Shown here: in pieces, positions 16,886-23,577 of the stretch | Position numbering within the stretch: the stretch's first letter is position 1 | How the letters are laid out: each line of letters begins with the position of its first letter | Assembly: GCA_002429615.1 (NCBI GenBank) | Contig: DJAN01000153.1 | Span: 378 to 39,612, forward strand | Source of the DNA: Lysobacteraceae bacterium UBA6001 | GTDB lineage: Bacteria > Pseudomonadota > Gammaproteobacteria > Xanthomonadales > Xanthomonadaceae | Direction: 5' to 3' | Length of the DNA: 39,235 nucleotides | Position numbers and translations under genes: made by a program | The notes under the pieces: model-generated | The model's database searches: none | What the model was told of the DNA's origin: nothing | Seen by the model: the letters and a program-made list of their open reading frames with translations, nothing else

Positions 16886-18846
16886 GCCCACACTTCCTCC
16901 GCCACATGCTTGACCGCAGGGTCGAGATTAGCCAGCGCGAGGGCCCGCAATGGCGGAGGACTGACGCTGTTGCCCACCATGCGCACGGCCGCCGAGGTAC
17001 TGATCGGCCGGCCGTCTGCGGTGCGGTCGATGACGTACCCCGCCGGGAAGCCCTGCGCGCGGTAGAGCTCGTGCGGCTTGAGCATGCGCAGGCCGATGTC
17101 CACGATCACGTACGGGGTGCCGCGCACCATTACCGTCACCAGCGCCATGCGGTCCTTCGTGGTCACGGTGGGCAGGGCCTGCCGCAGGTCTCCCCACTGC
17201 CCGCCCTCGCCGTAGTAGCGCATCAGGAAGGCTGCGACCTGCAGCGCGCCCGCCTCCTGCTCGGGGCTGAGGGTGCACTCCACCAGCGCCTGGTTCCCGG
17301 CCGCGGTGATCGTCGGAACGCCTTCAGTGGCGGCGGCGCCGGGGTGGCCGCTGGTGTTGGTCACCAGATGGGCTGTGACCAGTTGCTGCTGGCTGCCGGC
17401 GGCGGTGATCGTGCTCATCGGGGCGCGCGCGTCCCGGCCGCCGCCCTCGTAGAAGCCGCCGTTGGCCTGCTCCAGGAACGCGCAGGCGACCGCGTGCCCG
17501 CCGGCGCCGCTGGCGGTGATGGTGCCGACCGGCTCTGCCGCAGGCTTGTGGCCAGCGCCCCAGCGCTGGACACCGCCGGGCTTTCCGTCACCGTGGGCGG
17601 CCTGGACCATCACCGGTGCGATCACGGCGGTGTCAGCCTTCGTGGTGAGGGTGTACAGCGGCTCGTCACCCGGACGCGGTTCGGTCTGGCCGGCCCTGCC
17701 ACCCACGCCAGCCAGTACCGGCGCGACGAGGGCAAAGTGTCCGCCCTTCACGCCAGCGCACTGGGTGCGCAACGGCTCGTCCGCTGGCCAAGTGCGCGAC
17801 ATGCTGGCATTGGCGTGCTCAGTCAGGAAGGGCGCGAGTTTCGGCGCGACGAGCATCAGCTCGCCACGGTTCGCCGCGGTCACCGTGGATAGCGGCTCCC
17901 GCACATCGTTGACGCGGTCCGCGCCCTGGTGCGTCGCCGGCACGATGAAAGGATCGGCCGCCGTGATCACGTGGCGCATGACGCCCTTGGCGATGCGTCG
18001 CAGCGTGGCGTCCGCCAGCGGGCGCTTGCGGGTGAAGATCGACGGGCACGGCAGGGAGAAGTCCAGGCAATCGGCGGCGCTGACGCGCGGCAGCTGACCG
18101 GGCGCGGCGCCGTGCGTCGGCTCCGGCCACGCGACCGGCATGCCGTCGCGGCGGGCGAGCAAGAACAGCCGTTCCCGGCTGGTGCCGGCGCCGTAGTCGC
18201 TAGCCACCAGCTTTCGCCATTCAACCACGTAGCCGAACGACCGCAGGACGGACACGAAGTGCTGCCAGGTCTCGCCGAGCCGTTTCTTGTCCGGCACCAG
18301 CTGCTGCATATGGACAGGAACGCGCTCGCCCTTCGCGGCCACGGTGCCGTCCATCTTCAGCACCCGTCCCGTCGCCTTGTCGCGCTTCGCGATCAGCGGG
18401 CACCACGACAGCATCTGCCAGACGTTCTCCATCGACACCAGGCGCGGCGCCAGCCCCACCTTCGCGAGCTGGCCGATCCACTTCACGCCGACCCATGCGA
18501 GTGCGCGGATCTTTCGGCTGCGCGGCTGGCCGCCCTTCGCCTGGCTGAAATGAGTGCAGTCCGGGGAGAAGTGGAACCAACCCACCGGCCGACCGGCGAC
18601 GTCGCGGCGCGGATCCGCGTGCCAGATGTCCTCGCGGTGGTGGATCGTCAGCGGGTGGTTCGCCGCGTGCATGCCGATGGCCCACTCGTCGTGGTTGTAG
18701 GCCAGCGCCGGGTCGATGCCGAGGGCTTGCTTCAGCGCCTCGCTGGCACCGCCGCCGCCGGCGAACAGGTCCACCACGATCTCGCCCGCTCGCAGGCGCG
18801 AGAGCTGCGGCGGTGGGAAATTGAACGCGCGGGAGCCATCAGCCAT
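16882..18846 (-). CDS. Orphan C5-cytosine DNA methyltransferase with internal repeats
   Basis: 654 aa. Transfers a methyl group from S-adenosylmethionine to cytosine C5, probably modifying phage or host DNA; no restriction partner is nearby. Motif I is VVDLFAGGGGASEAL (residues 24-38). The catalytic motif IV is SPDCTHFS with the nucleophile at Cys97, motif VI is MENVW, motif VIII SRERLFLL and motif X GNSVSPP (625-631). Between residues about 318 and 570 a segment like EPLxTITAxxxxALVAP recurs seven times at 33-49 residue spacing, so the target-recognition region is built from tandem repeats and the protein is longer than common C5 enzymes. Its start overlaps the reverse transcriptase stop by eight bases. 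Confidence 0.92.
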   Translation of the reverse strand: MADGSRAFNFPPPQLSRLRAGEIVVDLFAGGGGASEALKQALGIDPALAYNHDEWAIGMHAANHPLTIHHREDIWHADPRRDVAGRPVGWFHFSPDCTHFSQAKGGQPRSRKIRALAWVGVKWIGQLAKVGLAPRLVSMENVWQMLSWCPLIAKRDKATGRVLKMDGTVAAKGERVPVHMQQLVPDKKRLGETWQHFVSVLRSFGYVVEWRKLVASDYGAGTSRERLFLLARRDGMPVAWPEPTHGAAPGQLPRVSAADCLDFSLPCPSIFTRKRPLADATLRRIAKGVMRHVITAADPFIVPATHQGADRVNDVREPLSTVTAANRGELMLVAPKLAPFLTEHANASMSRTWPADEPLRTQCAGVKGGHFALVAPVLAGVGGRAGQTEPRPGDEPLYTLTTKADTAVIAPVMVQAAHGDGKPGGVQRWGAGHKPAAEPVGTITASGAGGHAVACAFLEQANGGFYEGGGRDARAPMSTITAAGSQQQLVTAHLVTNTSGHPGAAATEGVPTITAAGNQALVECTLSPEQEAGALQVAAFLMRYYGEGGQWGDLRQALPTVTTKDRMALVTVMVRGTPYVIVDIGLRMLKPHELYRAQGFPAGYVIDRTADGRPISTSAAVRMVGNSVSPPPLRALALANLDPAVKHVAEEVWA

Positions 18847-20194
18847 GGTGCAGAGCCTCGAAATTTATGCGGATGCTTCCGGAAGAAGCTGTCGATCGCC
18901 TCGGGCGAAGCGCCGTAGGCAGCCATGCGAAGCGATTCACCACGGTGCGCCGCAGCCGTCTAGCGCGGGCATGTCGCAGATGTCCATCAAAGCTGGCCAC
19001 GCGTGTCCGCAGCTTGGCGAGCTCATCCGCTCTTGCGTGGATGACCGCGCCGCTCACGTGGCGGCCTTCCCATTCGGCGAGCGCGGCGCGCAGGTGCCCA
19101 ACCACGCGGCGCCGCGCCAGCGTGTGCGTGGGGTGGATCACGTAGCCGAGGAAATCCAGGCCATCGGTCAGCCGGCGAAGCCGGACGTCGTCCTTGAGCT
19201 GGAGGCCGAGGCGCTCCTGAAGGAAGCGCTCGATGCGGGCATGCCATTCCAACAGCTGTGCGCGGTCATGGTGGAAGAGCACGAAATCATCGACGTAGCG
19301 CAGGTAGCGCTGAGCCTTGAGCTCGTGCTTCACGAACTGGTCCAGTGCGTCCAGATAGACGTTCGCGAAGAACTGGCTGGACAGGTTGCCGATCGGCAGT
19401 CCGCGGCCTGCCGGCGCGTTGGCGAGGCGCTTGTGCGCCGGCACCAGTGCCAGCTCGGCCGCCGTCGCCCGGACGCGCACGCCAGCCGTGCCGGGCGCGT
19501 GACGCAACAGAGCGTGTGTGACCCGCTGGACCGTGTCGGGCGCGCCCACGCGCTGCAGGCGCGCCTTCAGCATGCCCCACAGGATGGGGCGGTGAATGCG
19601 GTTGAAGAAGTTGGCCACGTCCAGCTGCAGGTACCAGCCGCCGCCTTGGCCGCTGTGCACCTGGCGGGCGAACGCCTGGGCCCGCCGCACTGCCGCGTGG
19701 CTGCCCTTGCCGCGCCGGTTGGCGTAGCAGTCGTGGATGAAGGTGGGCTCCCATATGGCCTCCAGCTGGGGCACCAGCCAGTGGTGCACGACCCGGTCGG
19801 CAAAATCAGGCGCGTGGATCTCGCGCGCCTTCGGCCGGGTGGCCACGAAACACGTGGAGGGCCGCGGCGCCCAGGTGCCCGCCGTCAGTTGGACCTCCAA
19901 CTGCAGCAGGTGGGCCGCCCAGTTGGCATCGAAATGCAGCTGGTTGAAGCTTGGGACCTTCTGGCGGCGCGCACGCTTCCATGCGCGGTACAGCTCCTGC
20001 AATCCCGGCGCCCCCTGAAACTCACCGGCACGACGCACGGCCAACGCGAACCCGTTGTTGTTGCGGTGGTTGTTGTTGACGTTGCCGTTGTTGAAATTGA
20101 CGTTCCACGCGGACGCCGAAGACCAGGCGGCCGCCTCCCCATACACTTGCGACCAGGCCGAGCAGCCCGGATGCGGGTAGCGCGGCTTCGTCAT
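18839..20194 (-). CDS. DGR reverse transcriptase with the template repeat in its 5' coding sequence
   Basis: Reverse transcriptase of a diversity-generating retroelement. It copies the template RNA with errors at adenines; the cDNA then replaces the variable repeat of a target gene. Read from ATG 20194 the protein is 451 aa. The ATG overlaps the avd stop (ATGA). Polymerase motifs are LDVANFF (191-197), the DGR-type GLPIGNLSSQFFANVYLD (265-282) and RYVDDFVLF (299-307). Recognisable RT homology begins near residue 64 (GLQELYRAWKRARR). Residues 20-60 are the translated template repeat. An internal start, for example TTG 20002 preceded by CAGGGGG, would give 387 aa, so the true N-terminus is unresolved. 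Group II introns and retrons are unlikely because of the IGNLSSQ motif, Avd and TR/VR pairs. Confidence 0.95.
   Translation of the reverse strand: MTKPRYPHPGCSAWSQVYGEAAAWSSASAWNVNFNNGNVNNNHRNNNGFALAVRRAGEFQGAPGLQELYRAWKRARRQKVPSFNQLHFDANWAAHLLQLEVQLTAGTWAPRPSTCFVATRPKAREIHAPDFADRVVHHWLVPQLEAIWEPTFIHDCYANRRGKGSHAAVRRAQAFARQVHSGQGGGWYLQLDVANFFNRIHRPILWGMLKARLQRVGAPDTVQRVTHALLRHAPGTAGVRVRATAAELALVPAHKRLANAPAGRGLPIGNLSSQFFANVYLDALDQFVKHELKAQRYLRYVDDFVLFHHDRAQLLEWHARIERFLQERLGLQLKDDVRLRRLTDGLDFLGYVIHPTHTLARRRVVGHLRAALAEWEGRHVSGAVIHARADELAKLRTRVASFDGHLRHARARRLRRTVVNRFAWLPTALRPRRSTASSGSIRINFEALHHG
20021..20133 (-). repeat. DGR template repeat (TR), 113 bp
   Basis: Near-identical to the 3' ends of both target genes. 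Read on the coding strand it has 29 constant bases, a 50-base adenine-rich middle and 34 constant bases. All 23 adenines of the middle lie in 11 Asn codons (ten AAC, one AAT) and one CAC, so mutation gives NNC or NNT codons and never a stop. At the very 3' end (plus-strand position 20023) it differs from both VRs by one base, which fits a template-type versus target-type end sequence. Confidence 0.96.
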
Positions 20195-20634
20195 TGTTTG
20201 GCCCCCGCAGAGGCGGTACGGGTACTCAGTTTCTGGCCACGCTGCGGGACGGCGCGATGGCCTTCCGCATTCTGGGCTTGAGGGGCATGCAGCTGACGGC
20301 GCCAGCCGCCAGCTTGGGCGCCCAAGGCCTCCGCCTGCCGGACGATGTGCTCGAACTGGCGGAAGCTCTTGAACGCATGAAGCTGCATTGCGGTGCGCAG
20401 GTACTGCTTGAGGTCGTCGATCGCCCAGACCACCTGTTCCACCCACCGGCGCTGGTGTGCCCGATCGCGCCACGCACGGACGGCCGTATGGAGCACGTCG
20501 GTGGCCTTGCGCCGGATGTCGCCGCCGATCTGGTAGCGGTAATACCTCGGGAACACGCGGACCGCCTGCTCGATGTCCACGAGCAGGCGTTCGGCGGCCT
20601 TGATGATCGGCGGCGGCTGGAAGCGGGAGGTCAT
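20191..20634 (-). CDS. avd: Avd-like DGR accessory protein
   Basis: 147 aa, helical and basic, matching the four-helix-bundle accessory variability determinant family that forms a pentameric barrel, binds the RT and is needed for template copying. Typical segments are RYYRYQIGGDIRRKATDVL and WAIDDLKQYLRTAMQLHAF. The C-terminal 35 residues are low-complexity and basic and extend beyond the usual length of about 125. Gene order (targets, avd, TR, RT) is the classical one. No clear Shine-Dalgarno precedes ATG 20634. The stop overlaps the ATG of the RT frame. Family assignment rests on size, composition and context. Confidence 0.85.
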   Translation of the reverse strand: MTSRFQPPPIIKAAERLLVDIEQAVRVFPRYYRYQIGGDIRRKATDVLHTAVRAWRDRAHQRRWVEQVVWAIDDLKQYLRTAMQLHAFKSFRQFEHIVRQAEALGAQAGGWRRQLHAPQAQNAEGHRAVPQRGQKLSTRTASAGAKQ

Positions 20635-20658
20635 TGGATCGATCAGCCCAAAATCAAA

Positions 20659-21084
20659 TTACTGACCGGCACGACGCACGGCCAACGCGAACCCGCTGCC
20701 GTTGCGGCGGTAGCTGCTGACGTTGCCGTAGTAGAAACTGACGAACCACGCGGACGCCGAAGACCAGGCGGCCGGCGTCTTCGACCAGTACCAGTCGTTC
20801 TGGATGTCGTGGAAGAAGTCGGTGTCGATCGCCGGCGAGTAGCGGGTGCGGTCCACCAGCAACTGGAGCTCGTCGATGGTCGGCAGGTCCCAGTCGGCGA
20901 AGCCGGCGAGCGTCAGCGCCTTACAGGCGGCCTCGCACTTCTCCTGCGATACGTCCGACTCGACGACACTGGTGGCGGTGAACATCAGCCCGTGTGCGGG
21001 CAGCAGGACGGCGACCTGGTCGGTCGCGTCGTCCGGCAGCTGCTGGCCATCGGCGCCGATCTTGATGTACTTGGGTTGGGACAT
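20659..21084 (-). CDS. DGR target protein 1 (DUF1566/Lcl-like, C-type-lectin-type fold)
   Basis: 141 aa. The C-terminal domain has the DUF1566/Lcl signature (DWDLPTIDELQLLVDRTRYS, then GFALAVRRAG), a fold used by other DGR targets for ligand binding. Residues about 114-130 are diversified by the DGR, and the variable repeat runs up to the stop codon. No signal peptide, lipobox or membrane segment is visible, so it is predicted cytosolic or virion-borne. The start is ATG 21084 with AGGAG six bases upstream. The whole protein aligns with residues about 52-195 of target protein 2. Ligand unknown. Confidence 0.92.
   Translation of the reverse strand: MSQPKYIKIGADGQQLPDDATDQVAVLLPAHGLMFTATSVVESDVSQEKCEAACKALTLAGFADWDLPTIDELQLLVDRTRYSPAIDTDFFHDIQNDWYWSKTPAAWSSASAWFVSFYYGNVSSYRRNGSGFALAVRRAGQ
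20662..20774 (-). repeat. DGR variable repeat VR1
   Basis: Aligns without gaps to the template repeat over 113 bases. Twelve internal mismatches, every one at a template adenine (plus-strand T to C or A). The 5' 29 bases and 3' 34 bases are identical apart from the end base at plus-strand 20664. It encodes residues 105-141 of target protein 1. Confidence 0.96.
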
Positions 21085-21117
21085 GGTGGTGCTCCTGAGA
21101 TTGATCAAAAGGGCCAA

Positions 21118-21705
21118 CTACTGACCGGCACGACGCACGGCCAACGCGAACCCGTGGTCGTAGCTGCGGTTGTGGCTGACGTAGCCGAGGTCGAAATAGA
21201 CGCCCCACGCGGACGCCGAAGACCAGGCGGCCGGGGTGCTGGTCCAGTGCCAGCGAGGCTTCACGCGCGGGAAGTGCTCGACGTCGATGGCAGGCTCATG
21301 CCGCGTGTCGTCGATGAGGCCGGCGAGCTCGGAACGAGTGGGCAAGCGCCAGTCTTCGTGGTCGAGCAAGCGCAGCTGTTTGCAGCGCTCGATGCAGTGC
21401 TCTTGGGTGACGCCATCGTTCTCGTCGGCCGGATCGCCGAGCGATTCCACCGACCACATCAGGCCGGTGGTGTGATCGATCACCGCCACGTGGTCGGTAC
21501 GCTTGTCGCCAGCGGGCAACTCAGTGCCGTCGGCGGCAACCTTGGTGAAGCGCGCATCCACCTTCGCGGCAGCGAGCGCCTTCTCGATGGCATGGGTCAC
21601 ACCGCTCTGGTCAACGGTCACGTTGAGCGACTGCGTGAGCAGCTTGGCGCGGCGGGGTTCGATGACGATCCTGGAATCGTCGGTTTCGATGGTGATGAGG
21701 CTCAT
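21118..21705 (-). CDS. DGR target protein 2 (DUF1566/Lcl-like, with N-terminal extension)
   Basis: 195 aa. Residues 1-50 form an extra N-terminal domain (MSLITIETDDSRIVIEPRRA onward, beta then helix). Residues 52-90 share the pattern ADGxxLPxxxxTDxVAV with target protein 1. The DUF1566/Lcl-like domain has HEDWRLPTRSELAGLIDDTR and ends GFALAVRRAGQ. DGR-variable residues are about 168-184. No export signal is seen. The start is ATG 21705 with AGGAAA nine bases upstream. The N-terminal part may be the attachment module to another protein; its partner is unknown. Confidence 0.92.
   Translation of the reverse strand: MSLITIETDDSRIVIEPRRAKLLTQSLNVTVDQSGVTHAIEKALAAAKVDARFTKVAADGTELPAGDKRTDHVAVIDHTTGLMWSVESLGDPADENDGVTQEHCIERCKQLRLLDHEDWRLPTRSELAGLIDDTRHEPAIDVEHFPRVKPRWHWTSTPAAWSSASAWGVYFDLGYVSHNRSYDHGFALAVRRAGQ
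21121..21233 (-). repeat. DGR variable repeat VR2
   Basis: Aligns without gaps to the template repeat over 113 bases. Fourteen internal mismatches, 13 at template adenines. The exception at plus-strand 21165 (template 20065) is coding-strand C to A. It ends at the stop codon of target protein 2 and shares the end-base difference with VR1. Confidence 0.96.
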
Positions 21706-21721
21706 GCGGGTTGGTTTCCTG

Positions 21722-22102
21722 TCAGGGACTGGGCAGAAGGCGATAGCTGCGGCGGCCTTTGCCCGGCAGGGCCGTCGGTGCGGGCATGGCGCCCGGAAGG
21801 TGTTGCGGCTTTGGCGGGCTTGCCTGGGCAATGCGGTTGGCCGCCTCGTCCACGGTCGCCTGTCGGCGGCTCTTGGCTTGGCGCAGCGGAGTGGGGCCGA
21901 GGACCTCGACCTTGCCGCCGCGGCGCTTGAAGGCGGCCAGCAGCCGCGCCAGCTCGGCGCGCTCGGCATCCTTCTGCTGCTGGTTGCCGCTCACGAAGCC
22001 CGCCACCGGCGGGCGACCCTCAGCCGCGCGGCGCAGGTCCGATTCGTTCTGGCGCTGTGCGGTACGCGGCATCAACGCGTCGGTGACGGTGTGCGTTCTC
22101 AT
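21722..22102 (-). CDS. Unknown phage protein, 126 aa
   Basis: I do not recognise a family. The N-terminal half is hydrophilic with a helical charged stretch (QQQKDAERAELARLLAAFKR). The C-terminal third is Pro/Ala/Lys-rich and looks disordered. The ATG overlaps the stop of the cupin-like gene (ATGA), and it ends 16 bases before target protein 2, so it is in the DGR transcription unit. It could be a DGR-linked helper, but nothing in its sequence shows this. Confidence 0.7.
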   Translation of the reverse strand: MRTHTVTDALMPRTAQRQNESDLRRAAEGRPPVAGFVSGNQQQKDAERAELARLLAAFKRRGGKVEVLGPTPLRQAKSRRQATVDEAANRIAQASPPKPQHLPGAMPAPTALPGKGRRSYRLLPSP

Positions 22103-22608
22103 GCGTCGCACCCCGGGCCCAACTCACCTGGCTTGCCATCGCGTGCGGCGGTGAACCGGCGATAGTCGATCCATCCCTGTTCCGGGCAGTGGAAGCCCCA
22201 CAGGCGCACGCGGGGGCCGGTGATGAAGATCGTCCAGGCACCCTCGCCGGGAAGGATCTCCACGCGGTGAGCGGTGCTGGGCAGCGCGCAGCGCAGGCTG
22301 CCGGCCTGGCGCACTCGACGGCAATGGATGCCGCCGGCCTTGATGGTGTGCTCCAGGTAACGTCCCTTGAGCAGCAGCGAGCACCACGCCCACGGATGGT
22401 CGTGCAGGGCGCGGTCGTCGTCGCTGCGCAGGAACCGGTGGAGGTAGACGTTGAACACGGGGTTGCGCGGGATCAACCACCAGCGCAGCAGGTAAGGGCC
22501 CGCCGTGTCGTCAGCGCCCACGACGAAGTTCGCCGGCCGCCGCGAGACCACGCGCCACACCAGGTGGCGGAATAGCCAGGAGGCCAGACGTACGCGCAGG
22601 GTCTTCAT
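22099..22608 (-). CDS. Cupin-like phage protein
   Basis: 169 aa, predicted small beta-barrel of the cupin type. The metal-ligand pattern HDHPW (His69, His71) is followed by a glycine turn and, about 40-60 residues on, HRVEILPGEGAWTIFITGP with a further His and Glu. Proteins like this occur in phage accessory regions, but the substrate is unknown. The N-terminus is basic and contains a Trp-rich stretch. It overlaps both neighbours by ATGA junctions. The fold call rests on motif spacing only. Confidence 0.7.
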   Translation of the reverse strand: MKTLRVRLASWLFRHLVWRVVSRRPANFVVGADDTAGPYLLRWWLIPRNPVFNVYLHRFLRSDDDRALHDHPWAWCSLLLKGRYLEHTIKAGGIHCRRVRQAGSLRCALPSTAHRVEILPGEGAWTIFITGPRVRLWGFHCPEQGWIDYRRFTAARDGKPGELGPGCDA

Positions 22609-22892
22609 GCGCCCACCGTCTTGCCGTTGTCCGCGAGCAGCTGCTCGGCATAACGCTCGCCCCGGGCATTGAGGCGCACGACGGATGGATACTGCGGATC
22701 GTCGAACTCGACCAGGCCGGCGTTGTCCAGCCAGTTCACCGCGCGGCGGGTGAAGACCTGCACGTCTGCGGTGCCGCTGGTCTTGATCGTGGCCGGCGGG
22801 GTGGTGAATCCACCACGGGCGCGGCGCAGCGCATGCCCCGGCGAATGAAACGCGGCCAGGAGGGCGCGTTGAGCGATGGGTTGAAGGTGCAT
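22605..22892 (-). CDS. Small winged-helix-like phage protein, unknown function
   Basis: 95 aa. The pattern VFTRRAVNWLDNAGLVEFDD followed by a beta hairpin VVRLNARGERYAEQLL resembles a winged-helix DNA-binding domain (recognition helix, then wing). The start at ATG 22892 has GGAGAA close upstream. The stop overlaps the next gene by ATGA. Function is not known; a DNA-binding regulator of the leftward arm is possible. Confidence 0.65.
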   Translation of the reverse strand: MHLQPIAQRALLAAFHSPGHALRRARGGFTTPPATIKTSGTADVQVFTRRAVNWLDNAGLVEFDDPQYPSVVRLNARGERYAEQLLADNGKTVGA

Positions 22893-22905
22893 GGGTTCTC
22901 CGGGG

Positions 22906-23211
22906 TCAGGCCGCGTGGGCCTCGGCAGCGAGCGCGGCGAGGGCTTCCTCGCGGGCGCGGGTGATCTGGGACAGGGGGATGCGGTGGGCGCCGCTGGGAT
23001 CGACCCAGCGCGACTCCGCGATGGCCCGGCTGGGGTGCGGCCTGGTCGCGACCTGGCAGCGGCAGCATTCGACGTGATGCAGCGGCGGCATCGGGCCGCC
23101 CAGGGCGTGCCGGACGGGCGCGCCGTGCGTGGTCACCAGCTGCGGGTGGTGACCCGGCTGGCAGCCGGGCACGGAAGCGGGCAGGGGCGTGGCGGTCTGG
23201 CGCATGGTCAT
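22906..23211 (-). CDS. Unknown phage protein with cysteine cluster, 101 aa
   Basis: Contains HHVECCRCQVATRPHPSRAI, a Cys/His cluster that might bind zinc, followed by a short segment SRWVDPSGAHRIPLSQI and an Ala-rich helix. I choose ATG 23211 because it overlaps the stop of the upstream gene (ATGA); the open frame extends further upstream but reads as Arg/Gly-rich shadow sequence. No family recognised. Confidence 0.65.
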   Translation of the reverse strand: MTMRQTATPLPASVPGCQPGHHPQLVTTHGAPVRHALGGPMPPLHHVECCRCQVATRPHPSRAIAESRWVDPSGAHRIPLSQITRAREEALAALAAEAHAA

Positions 23212-23459
23212 GCCTCCAGCTGGTAGAGGTCGGAGTTGCCGGTCTGCAGGCCGGAAAAGCCCAGGTAGGCCTCCACGCCGGCCCGGATCGCCGCGTCGCA
23301 TTCCTCGAACTCGGCCACGCAGGCGCGTGCGATTTCCTGCCAGAACGCGGCGAGCTGCGGCTGCTTGTGGTCCCACGCCGCAGCGCCCTCGCGGATGGCG
23401 ACGGCGTGGGCTTGCGTGGCAGCGTGGGCGCGCTGATAGAGGGAGATTTCAGTGGGCAT
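23208..23459 (-). CDS. Unknown phage protein, 83 aa
   Basis: Helical, Ala/Glu-rich (AHAATQAHAVAIREGAAAW and FWQEIARACVAEFEECDAAI). No family recognised. The start is taken at ATG 23459, which overlaps the end of the small membrane-protein gene upstream by 11 bases, and the stop overlaps the next gene by ATGA. Soluble by composition. Confidence 0.65.
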   Translation of the reverse strand: MPTEISLYQRAHAATQAHAVAIREGAAAWDHKQPQLAAFWQEIARACVAEFEECDAAIRAGVEAYLGFSGLQTGNSDLYQLEA

Positions 23460-23577
23460 CGGCGTGCGACTCCTGGTAGGCGCGCTGGAACTGCGCCATT
23501 TCGACAAGGCGGTGCGGAACGGCGTAGGCCAGCAGCAGCACGACGGCTGCCCAGGCGACGCGGAGGCGGCGGCTCAC
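23449..23577 (-). CDS. Small single-pass membrane protein, 42 aa
   Basis: GTG start at 23577 in a GTGA overlap with the upstream gene, TGA at 23449. It encodes a basic N-terminus, one hydrophobic helix (VAWAAVVLLLAYAV) and a hydrophilic tail with His residues. Short enough to be missed by gene callers. Support is the overlap at both ends, the codon bias and the clear membrane segment. Function unknown. Confidence 0.55.
   Translation of the reverse strand: MSRRLRVAWAAVVLLLAYAVPHRLVEMAQFQRAYQESHADAH

Noticed and set aside
16882..18846. Methyltransferase as half of a restriction-modification system
   Set aside because: No endonuclease-like gene beside it; neighbours are the RT and a 62-aa protein, so an orphan phage enzyme is more likely.
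18839..20194. Reverse transcriptase as group II intron maturase or retron
   Set aside because: No intron domains V/VI or maturase/HNH domain and no msr-msd-like structured RNA; IGNLSSQ motif plus TR/VR pairs are DGR-specific.
20635..21117. Cruciform-type hairpins just after the VRs, as needed for homing in Bordetella phage BPP-1
   Set aside because: Only short palindromes (TTGATCAA, GATCGATC) are present after the VR stops. No GC-rich stem with tetraloop is visible, so I do not annotate one.
20021..21233. Three 113-bp near-identical repeats as a CRISPR array or duplicated insertion element
   Set aside because: Spacing is irregular and gene-bound, differences are adenine-specific, and an RT with Avd lies beside them, so a DGR explains them.
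20194..21930. 578-aa plus-strand frame across avd and the DGR target genes, with repeated GTTHGQRE segments
   Set aside because: The repeats are just the antisense of TR and VR constant ends. The minus-strand genes have ribosome sites, overlaps and recognisable domains.
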